A stretch of 64,000 bases of DNA, from positions 62,001-126,000 of the forward strand of contig NOKP01000021.1 of assembly GCA_002682825.1 (NCBI GenBank), written 5' to 3'. Each line of letters opens with the position of its first letter. The stretch's first letter is position 1. Origin of the DNA: Neonectria sp. B-13. Its lineage: Eukaryota; Ascomycota; Sordariomycetes; Hypocreales; Nectriaceae. Below the pieces are notes generated by a model. That model saw only the letters and a program-made list of their open reading frames with translations, did no database searches and was not told the DNA's origin. Of this stretch, positions 55,642-64,000 are shown one piece after another. A program made the translations under genes and the position numbers.

Positions 55642-58315
55642 CTATTGAGCATCTTCATCGCGAAACATCTTCCCAATTTCCGCCCAATCCACTTCATCCA
55701 CTCCAGTCAATGGAAGATCAGGATCATTGAAGCTAGAGTAAATGTCGCCTGCCCCATTACTCAAGTCCACACCAAAGGTCTCTTCGAAGTCGAAATCGAG
55801 CATGGCAGATCCTTGGCCAGCATCTGTTGTTGGTATACCCGTCATTCCATCGTAGCACACCCCCCATTTCTCGGGCCAGGTAGAGTGATACAGCGGTGCA
55901 TTCTCCCCTAATCTGCGAGCATGATTGCTGAAACCAACATCGCTAAAGGTTGCCGTTGGGGTCATCGCCGGCGCAGATGGATCAATAACATCTGACGTTT
56001 GCTTGACCCCGAGCCACTTCCAGTCATCTAGCAGCACATCGGGTGACCAAACGTGATAACAAAATTGTTTCAGATCACTCAATCTCTGCTCTGCCGCTTT
56101 GTTCCCTGCTGAAGACAAGTATTGCAGAACTTCTGCGGCTTGTTTGATTCCGTCCGGGGGTTTCTGTGGATCGTTGCTTTTCACGAACCCCATCATCATT
56201 AAAACGAAGGCGGCTGAGAAAGTAGCATCCAGGTCGAAAAACCCAAACAGCGCTGTGGTTATAGTAAGAAAAAGTCCACGCAACAGAAGTATGTATGCCA
56301 GGTTGGCCACTGACCAATGCTTCCTTCACTTTGGAGGGATGAAAGAATTCGGATGCTCTTGATGGCCGCTTCTTGGCAGGAGTCACATAATCGAGCTATG
56401 ATGGGAGACGGAGGCTCCGGAGAGCGGTTTTCTTTGGAGGCTACTACCATATCTTTAACATACTGCAGGATAACTGGCCTAATGCAGAGAATAATGGCCT
56501 GTAAGGAATGTGAGTGAGTGAATATCCCTTAAGATGGAAGACTCCGTACCTGGAACAGCATAAGATAAAGGGACGCGCCTGTTCTAGTCACAGGCAGCTT
56601 TGAGTCGGAGAAGTCTATCGAGAAGTTGGCGGGAATGGACCGTCCTGCCTCGTAAAGGGCTTGGAGAGTGTTTTGTATCTTCTGCACAAGTTCGGTTTGC
56701 GAGACTGCGTTGTTTCCGTAAAAAGCTAATTGTAGGTTGTTAGGATGTTCGCGAGTTTCATATTTTGGTTGAAAATGCGTGATTACTCACATGTCATAAT
56801 TTCTCCAGTGATCCTTGCAATTTGAATGTTGATGATCAATGGCAGTGGGGGTTGAAACCCCGCGGATGGTCGAGGGAGGTCAGCTCGAAGTTGACGATCA
56901 TCTGCTCCAGTGGGGAGCCCAAGAGCTGCAGATAAACGACTTCGCAAAGTAGTAACATATTAGACTTTATACATGTCCCAAGGCTTGAGCGAGAAACGTA
57001 CCGATCCAGCATATATGCAGTCCACCAGACCCTTGACCGATGTGATATTTCCGAAGGAAGCCCCTGCTGCTCGTCGTATGGGAGCGAGCAACCCAAACCG
57101 ATTGCTAATCGCACTGCAGTACCGATCTGAGACACCAATCAGTCAGCCTGCGCTCGGGTCAGATACTTGGTAGTGGCGTACATGTACGTATGCGTCATGC
57201 TTCTGATCACACCACTGAAGATACAGCGACGCAAGACACAGAATCTCAACAGAAATGATCCCGTGAGAGCCCAGCTGGTGGAGAGGCGGAAGACGCCTCA
57301 AAGCCTCGGCAAAGTACGCGTTACCAGGAGGTTTATCTGACCCATTGCTGGGGGAGCCGATAAGCATTCCCATTGACATGACAAGTAGGTATTCAGTAAA
57401 CCATATCGTTTGCATTTGGCGTTGTCGCGTGGCGTCGCTTTGGAATAGGAGAATCATTGAGTCTGAGAAGTCTCGTGGGTCGAGAAAATGTTGGTTAATT
57501 CCCATAAGAGAGGTGAAGACGTCAAAGAGCTGATACGATTCCTGTTTCGAGAGCAGAGGAGGTGCAGGTACGCCCTGTATCAGGTCGGACGAGTTGCGCC
57601 ATCCATTAGATGGCGGATCGTGGAAGCCTGCTGAGATGAATGTCAAGCTTCCCGGCGACACTCCAGAGTCACGGGCGCTCGTGGTGTGGTCGAGCAGGAT
57701 CGATCGCACTCGTGATTCAAAGGCAGGACCGGGCGCTAGGTCCGTAACTTGAATGTAATTCGTTAGATTGAGAGGAAAGAGCGCGAGTTCAGTACTAACG
57801 AGGACTCAACGGTGGTTCATCTTGGCCAGACTGCGCAACGGCCGCTGTACCCGCCGCCTCGTTGTCAAAGGACTGATTGCGAGGATTGGAATCGACGACG
57901 CTATGGGCTTTGTGGACATCGAAGGGTGAGGATGTTCCAGCAGCAGACGAAGAGGTTTTCACCCCCGTCGCTTTTTCCTGAAGTTGTTGTTCTTGTTGCT
58001 TGATCGTTGCAAGGAGGCCCTGGACATAGCTGATTGCCACTTAGAGACGTCACATGACTTGGAAAGACGAACAGCAATTGATTAACCTACACTTCCGAGT
58101 AACCGCGACGACCAGAGCTACCGAAGCGGCAATCAAGACCCTGTCGGGTGCAATTCTGGCAAGGTCGATGCCCTGAGCATTTCACTTTGCGCCTGCGACA
58201 GGTTTCGCAACTGGCGTGGCAAGTAAGCTGTGAGGTCTGAAAGGCCCTGCGAGGCGCAACATGTAACTCGGAAATCTTACGCATTAGCAGATCGCGATGA
58301 AGCGGCTGTGGACAT
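55642..58315 (-). CDS. Zn2Cys6 transcription factor with fungal_trans domain
   Basis: Nine exons (58315-58281, 58210-58091, 58029-57800, 57747-57188, 57126-56973, 56925-56791, 56725-56550, 56498-56315, 56252-55642) sum to 735 codons, all introns GT-AG. Exon 1 gives MSTAASSRSANA, joined to the Zn2Cys6 cluster CETCRRRKVKCSGHRPCQNC plus TRQGLDC (Cys spacing 2-6-5-2-6). A linker and coiled coil (YVQGLLATIKQQEQQLQEKA) for dimerisation follow. The middle holds the fungal_trans signature: AVRLAIGLGCSLPYDE, RSRVWWTAYMLDR, GADDRQLRADLP, and FFDLDATFSAAFVLMM. The C-terminus is acidic and ends in EDAQ. It is a DNA-binding regulator in the nucleus, target unknown. It lies head-to-tail with a second regulator and near the aldolase and complex I genes, so it may control one of these. 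An alternative start at the ATG at 58284 would read through intron 1 and add non-conserved residues. Confidence 0.85.
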
Positions 58316-58545
58316 TTAGTCGGCTAATCGCTGTCTGTAGCGAAATAACAGAGATGGCGGGAATGTTTGAAGTTACTGAGGGGACATCCGCCTAGCTTGT
58401 CTACCTGCGCCCTGGCCGTGACAAGGAGTTTGGTCCCGGAATAACATATTTTCCGGAATCTTCCATCAGTCGACAGACTAATTAGCCTACATACGTGCCA
58501 ATTGTAGGAACAAAATAATCGCTCTTTCCTTTACCCTTTCCATGC

Positions 58546-60458
58546 TTATTGTGATTGTTTAATAAATTGGTGGACGTTCCCAGAATTATGCCAACCTATC
58601 TCTTGAAAGTACTGGCATCCCTGTGGCCCTGCATCTCTCTCTGCCTCTAAAACCTTGCTAAGCAGCCAGGCGTGGCCGGGTGCATACTGCATGATGCCTT
58701 TACTATGAAGCGATGATTCAGTGTGTCTCTCTTGTGCATCATGCCACAAAAGTTTCCATCGCCCTAATGCTCTTGATACTGTCGAGAGACAGCTTGCAGT
58801 CAGCATTGCTGCTCTAAGATTGAAAATTGTTGGTTGTAACGCTGTTGGCTGATATTTAGTACAGAGTTGATACAGCGTGCATATTTCAATATTGCGGGAT
58901 CGAACTCACCCCAGAGAAGAGTATATAAATTCTGGAGGCTCAGCTTCTGAAGAACCTTCCTGTTTGCCTCTGTCCATTGGTCTTCGAATAGACCAGGTAT
59001 CATTTCGCGAAGTGATGGAGGCCGCCAACTTGACACCATCGATGCCCGCTGAGCTTCGAATTCCAACTCCGTCTCGGCATTCCAGAGGCGCTCATCACAC
59101 GGCAGGTCCCCCATCATCTCGGAAACAGTCGTGAAGGGTGGATGATTAAGATACAGCACGAACATTGCGTCCGTGGAAAACGTCGCAATTGCCAGCCTAA
59201 TGGCAGACTCAACCTGCATAAAGTCCTGCCAACTTAGTTTACCTTGTTCAGGCACGTGTTTGCTTCTGAAAACCCGCAGACTTCTTACAATTGCGACTAG
59301 GTGGGCATGGCGCTTGGTGAGGATTCTTCGTCGTGTTTTGTAGCAGTTGAAACTGCTCTGAATCAACTCCATCAATAGCGCAGCCTGGCACGTCTCAATC
59401 GCACTGATACTGGGCCTCACGTCGTCGCGTTCAGTAATCTGATCAAAGGTCTCTAGGTGTGTGAAGATGAATGTTTCCGCTGTATCGCAGAGTGTCTGCG
59501 AAGGCCGGAGACCCCGTGAGGCGAGATCATCGGGGGAGTGTGCAAATAAGGCACCAGCCAATGCAGCAGCAAGCAACAGGGGAAGTGAGGTCGTGTCTGG
59601 ATTAAAGGTGGGCCAGTGAAATATGGGCATCTGCGAGTGCCTGTACCGGTAAAGGGCCGATATAAAGGTGAGAAAATTGGATTCCGTGAACATGGTCGCG
59701 GATATGGGGTCATGATTGAGTTTGTCCAGCTCGGATGCGAGAAGGTTGACCCGAATATAAAGCTGGCTGCTCTCGGCGACGAAGGGGGATTGTAAGGGGC
59801 CGAGATTCCAATATCCTGCCTCAGCGGAGTCCGTTCCTGGAGAGAGAGTGCAAAATGGATCTGGGATCCCCCAGAACAGAAGGCTCATGTCTGCTTCTAG
59901 AGGTTGTGTATCAGTATAACCCATGCGGACCTGGTTCCACCAGCTTGGCATCTCGAATGCAGTGTCTGTCTTTTCCAAGATCATGGAGTCCATCATAGAC
60001 AATTTGTTCGGATCGGTAAGATTGAGCAAGTAGGAGACTGCCAGCCGGTTTGGTTCCTCGCCGGAGGCCCTGTGTTGACGCTCTCGTGCGGGCAGTTCTC
60101 CTCGGTTCGTTGTCCCGGGTGTGCAGCTGAGCCCACGAGAAGAGCACCGTTGGCAAGGCTTCATTTTATCGCACGACAGCTTGTGAGCAGAACAATAGTC
60201 ACAGGCTTGCCGCCGTCTCCCTCGCTTTGCCGCATGGACGGTGTCGTGTTCACTCTTGGCCGTGCAAGACTGAGCGTGCCGTCGAGCGACATCACTCCGT
60301 GCAAAGCTTCTGGCGCAGAATTGACATGTATGCTGGGGTTCGTTGCCATGAGTGGCCTTATGCCTCAGCATATGCGTACGTCGGAGGAATCCACGGCCGC
60401 AGACTGGACACAGGTGACTTTGGGGCGTCATCGCTTGGCGTTCTCCTGTTGTTATCAT
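58546..60458 (-). CDS. Transcription factor with two C2H2 fingers, a Zn2Cys6 cluster and fungal_trans domain
   Basis: Two exons (60458-58874 and 58808-58546; intron GTATCA...GCAG, 65 bases) give 615 aa. The first finger is CPVCGRGFLRRTHMLRHKATH. The second, CQFCARSFARSDVARRHAQSC, has Cys in place of the last His, a common variant. Right after follows CDYCSAHKLSCDKMKPCQRC plus SSRGLSC, a complete Zn2Cys6 cluster. The region from about 240 to 560 is the fungal_trans (PF04082) regulatory domain (HWPTFNPD, ETCQAALLMELIQSSF, AIATFSTDAMFVLYLNHPPF). Such triple-zinc proteins are a known fungal group; their targets are usually neighbouring metabolic genes. The ATG at 60458 is chosen because the fingers follow closely; an in-frame ATG at 60539 would add 27 residues. 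The tail join gives SRALGRWKLLWHDA, typical of the family end. Confidence 0.82.
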
Positions 60459-60906
60459 GGATGGATCGGGTAAGTGTGAATGGGAAAACCCCACGAGACG
60501 TGCGAAGGTGGGTTTTGTCCGAAGCACCCGGCACCTCATCACGTGATGCCAACTTCCAGAGCAGGGCGGCCAGTTCAGCTGTAAAACCAGGAAACCCACA
60601 GATAGTAATTACCCCAAAGGCTTCATCTAGCTATAAATGAGTACACACTGTCTTCAATAAACCCTAGTAGTTGCTTTAAACCTCCTGGCTATCGAGTTAT
60701 AGTAGTGAATGGCCAAGTCTCATCGAATCTCAGACATTGGTACTCCGTAGATGCTGAGCCTATAGACTAGAAAGCCGGAGTACTCAGATCCTTGGCACAC
60801 ATGGATTCCCTGTCCATTTAGTCCAGTTGATGTGAGCTTTTCCGATGCTAGCTCAATTGCTGACAATGTGGGTTTTGCCGACCCGAACCATTTCCTCTGG
60901 AACCGT
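60459..60906. other. Divergent promoter region
   Basis: Lies between the minus-strand zinc-finger gene and the plus-strand complex I subunit gene. No repeat or coding feature was recognised. The reading frame of the next gene stays open up to a TGA at about 60829 but has no ATG before 60907. Confidence 0.4.
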
Positions 60907-61811
60907 ATGTGGGGTTATGCCGAGAAGGCAGGCATCCCGACTTATGCCGCTGTACACCTTTTTCTCCGATCCAATTCTCATCTATTTCCTCCACTCGCTT
61001 CACTCTATCTTATAGATCCAATTGCTATCTGGCGTGCCATCCAACATGAGACCACTGCAGAGACAAGGGAGTACGATCTGGAGCCACCCTACGATTTAAT
61101 CACCACTAACACGCCTCTTGTCGTCCAAACATGCCGGCTCGCGACATATAGACAGGTGGACTCTCGAGTCCATTTACCCACGAGACCGTGGGAGCGGGCT
61201 ATTCACAGCACTCCTTCGAATCTGCCGGTTAAGCCTGAAAGGCGTGAGCGGGCACTCGCTAGCGAAGTTCGGCCCTCGGGCGTCGTCGAACATGTCTTGT
61301 GCTTAATCACCCCTTCCTTTATTGTGTTCTTACCACAATCTAACTAACAACTCTTTGCAGGACCACCGCGGATAGCATTGCCGCCTGGGCTCGAAATGGC
61401 TCCCTTTGGCCCCTCAGCTTCGGCCTCGCCTGCTGCGCAATCGAAATGATGCACCTCTCCATGTCTCGTTACGACCAAGATCGCCTCGGTATCATTTTCC
61501 GCGCTTCTCCTCGACAGGCCGACGTCATGATAGTTGCCGGCACTGTCACCAATAAGATGGGTCCAGCTCTGCGTCAGTGCTACGACCAGATGCCCGAACC
61601 GAGATGGGTCATCAGCATGGGCAGCTGTGCGAACGGTGGGGGTTATTATCACTACAGCTATAGTGTGGTTAGGGGTGTTGATCGAATTCTCCCTGTAGAC
61701 ATCTATGTCCCAGGTTGTCCACCTACTCCGGAGGCTCTCTTGTATGGTGTTTTTCAGCTGCAGAGGAAAATTCGTCAAACAAAGACGACGAGGATGTGGT
61801 ACCGAAAGTGA
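60907..61811 (+). CDS. Complex I subunit PSST/NDUFS7 (NuoB-type), divergent copy
   Basis: Two exons (60907-61298 and 61361-61811; intron GTGCTT...GCAG, 62 bases) join as [20 protein letters not shown], matching the conserved start of fungal NDUFS7. The C-terminal 150 residues are unmistakable. Cluster N2 ligands are all present: Cys155-Cys156 ([11 protein letters not shown]), Cys220 (GSCANGG) and Cys250 (PGCPPT), and the end is TRMWYRK. In mitochondria this subunit carries N2 and forms part of the ubiquinone pocket. Oddities against the very conserved family: MSRYD in place of [18 protein letters not shown] in place of KMAPALRQ, and GVDR in place of [12 protein letters not shown] before the conserved part resembles a mitochondrial presequence cleavage site. 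The true start is uncertain: the only in-frame ATG is at 60907, giving an unusually long N-terminus without clear presequence character, so a missed 5' exon is likely. Confidence 0.8.
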
Positions 61812-64000
61812 AGGGAAACCTTGACAATTACGGAGAACGGATCATACACTGCGGAACCGGTCCCACCACTTACTAGAACCCCGAACTTCATAGTTCGTGT
61901 GCCTTCTTAAATGATGTGACGACCCGTGCATCGACAATGTCAAACAGCGATGAGCTTGTAAATATCATTTAGCGTGTAGACCAAATCGTTCTCCCTCATC
62001 AGGGCAATCTTCAAGTCGCGGTTGGTCTCCAGTGTCGAGCCGGGGGTCACGATGATACAACAGAGAAACTAAGGTACATAATGAGTAGACTTTTTCTCAA
62101 CTTGTTTAGCGTTAAGTCCTTGATTGAGCTTCGGGTTATTGCCGAGATTCGTTGGCGACTAGCGCATTTAGCCCCATACTACTGATCTCTTGCTTGGATC
62201 ACTCCGAGTGAGATACCTATTCGCCCTAGACCATGCGATTCCCAGTCCTTTACTTTCCATTCCGAGTCAAAGCCTACGATTCTCTCCCAACCCGAACGAA
62301 AGTTCAATGAAGTCTTAACAAAATAAATTCTCCGCTTTTTTTTACGATTATTCTCATTAACATCATGATCGTCCTTTTAAAGCTGTGATGTGTACACCCT
62401 CACTCTTGACTTATTGATGCAAATCCCAGGGTTCATTGCACACACAAATACCCAGAACTCACTGCAACAAGAATCTAGCAAGCGAAAATTCTCTCGTTCG
62501 TATTCTCCAATCCCCATTCTCAGAATAGGACAACCATGGAAGAAGCAACCATCATTTTCTTATGCTTTAAGCCATACATGGCGATGACCGTCCTCCAAAT
62601 GCAAGGGATCCGAGAGGCCCTTGAAGGCAAGTTTATCCTTAGCTTGCTGGCCAGGGTTGATGCGGCTAAGATTGACCATGATAATGAGAGGAGACATGGG
62701 GGAGGGATTGGGCCATATAGTGCCAAAGCCATACCGAACGTGGCTGCCGGTTACCGCCAATCCAGCACCATCTAGCAATGGCCGATACCTGTACTCTTGA
62801 CTTAGAAACGCCAAATAATGTAATGAATAGTTAGTTAAGTCGTCGTATAAGTTACTCGCCACGGAGCTGGTAGCACAGGGCATAAGACGGCTGGCAGCAA
62901 TATTGACAAATGGGCGACACTCAGTCATCATGATAGAGAAGATATCCTTCCCTCGAGAGTGCACCATCCAAACGTTGTTGACGGGTGAGAAGATGAGGAC
63001 TCGTGGCATATTTGCACAAGATCTCATCGATGGTGCCTTAGAAAGCCATATGTTACCTTGGTTGAACATCATGGTCCTACGTGCCAGAGCCAGATTAACC
63101 TTCGGGAATAAGAGCCTCTTTCCGCACGGTTCTCTGGCATATTTATGCACAGAGTCGTTCATGTATCTGGTTTAGATACTGGCTGAAGGTTATCACCTTT
63201 TGTACGACTATCTCCCTCCATTTATTGGCAGGAACTGCAGCCGTAGTCGTTTCTTGAGCAATCGCAACGTTTAAAGTGTTAGAAATTGGTAAGCCGTCGA
63301 ACAAGGAAACCCCGCCACAATATCCGGTCAATTGTCATCACAGCATCACGGTGGCAGGGAAAGCGTCTAAATCAACACAACCTAGGTAGACAGCCTTGTA
63401 GGAGTTCATGTGAACAGATGGAAGATTGAAGATGAAGATAATGCCTTCATCCAAGATGTTTGAGGATTGGTAATCACACCAAGAAGCGGCTCGGCCGTAG
63501 GGAAGCATGAAGCGGCTCCGTTATGTTCGGAGCCGCGACGATGTGGAGGGTGAATGTGACCTTCTGCGTTCCAAACGGAAGCGGGGGTAAGCACAACGCA
63601 AGAATCACCAGGGCGAGTGCACTGCACTCATAGTGAATTATAACCATCAACTTGGTAGTGTCTTGTGTAGTCGCAGGGTTTCAGTGCACAACCTGCAGTA
63701 GTCTGAACAATATCGCCTAAATTTGCGGAGCCGCAGATTGGAAGCCAGAAACATGACGATTTTGCGTGAGAGCCTGACCTTGAACGGGGATAGCGGCATG
63801 TCTTCATCTCTTGTGATTGGAGGGACGAGAATGAAGAAAACCAGTTTCCACGCTCTGCATATCTAGGTGTCGGGCGATGGCAATTTAGAGAACCTTCGCC
63901 TATCATCACCTTCGTGGTGGTATGACTCGAAACTCCGGAAGATGAGAACAGGCGTAGCATCGTATAAACGTGTGAAAGCGGGAGCTAAGAAATATTTACT
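61812..64000. other. Right end, no secure gene
   Basis: About 2.2 kb to the window edge. The only sizeable ATG-started frame is on the minus strand at 62560-63162, listed separately. Another minus-strand frame at 63628-63960 is basic/Ser-rich without domain signal. Confidence 0.4.
62560..63162 (-). CDS. Hypothetical protein, 200 aa, doubtful
   Basis: An uninterrupted ATG-started frame of 201 codons. The product has no signal peptide, no membrane segment and no motif I recognise. It is rich in Met, Ser and Pro, with pieces such as VLIFSPVNNVWMVHSRGKD and FLSQEYRYRPLLDGAGLAV. The plus strand also has open stretches here, so coding sense is not certain. Nothing around it suggests a role. It could be a lineage-specific gene or a chance frame. 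Confidence 0.25.
   Translation of the reverse strand: MNDSVHKYAREPCGKRLLFPKVNLALARRTMMFNQGNIWLSKAPSMRSCANMPRVLIFSPVNNVWMVHSRGKDIFSIMMTECRPFVNIAASRLMPCATSSVASNLYDDLTNYSLHYLAFLSQEYRYRPLLDGAGLAVTGSHVRYGFGTIWPNPSPMSPLIIMVNLSRINPGQQAKDKLAFKGLSDPLHLEDGHRHVWLKA

Noticed and set aside
1..64000. tRNA, rRNA, CRISPR arrays and intact transposons
   Set aside because: I looked for B-box-like GGTTCGA patterns, repeated spacers and transposase or reverse transcriptase motifs on both strands and found none convincing.

Overview
The window looks like nuclear DNA of a filamentous ascomycete (Pezizomycotina). Genes are spread on both strands, several carry short 50-90 bp introns with CTAAC/CTGAC-like branch points, and the gene content is typically fungal: an NRPS siderophore locus, Zn2Cys6 regulators, a HET-domain relic, a GT90/CAP10 glycosyltransferase and an F-box gene. 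No rRNA, tRNA or CRISPR array was recognised. The species cannot be named from what is visible.

Layout. 1-270 is the 3' end of a gene running in from the left. 0.7-2.0 kb holds an acid-ceramidase-like amidase. 5.0-6.3 kb holds a spliced gene that matches, along its whole length, the bacterial/fungal 2-oxoglutarate-dependent ethylene/succinate-forming enzyme. 8.5-10.0 kb is a GPI-type acid phosphatase, and 11.3-11.9 kb a small secreted protein. From about 12.5 to 24.3 kb lies an island of gene relics: a bacterial-type insecticidal Tc toxin (TcB/TcC, Rhs-containing) relic, an F-box gene with two frameshifts, a carboxylesterase pseudogene running into a repeat-rich decayed protein, and a HET-domain fragment. 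An intact GT25 glycosyltransferase follows at 24.5-25.8 kb.

The centre, 26.8-43.9 kb, is an extracellular siderophore (fusarinine-type) cluster: an NRPS with A-T-C-(degenerate A)-T-C architecture (SidD/NPS6), an enoyl-CoA hydratase ending in the peroxisomal signal SKL (SidH), a hydroxyornithine transacylase ending in PKL (SidF) and a MirB-type transporter. SidD and SidH read leftward, SidF and MirB rightward. SidH would make anhydromevalonyl-CoA, SidF would load it on N5-hydroxyornithine, SidD would join the units, and MirB would import the ferri-siderophore. Two matches to the SreA GATA consensus lie in the cluster's intergenic DNA.

The right third carries a GT90 glycosyltransferase, a membrane-anchored SDR, a DHDPS/HOGA-family aldolase, two zinc-finger transcription factors and a divergent copy of the complex I subunit PSST/NDUFS7. 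Three introns, two in the ethylene-enzyme gene and one in the aldolase gene, can be spliced in frame only with GC donors. Exon joins were worked out by eye from reading frame and family conservation, and every spliced gene given as intact sums to a whole number of codons.
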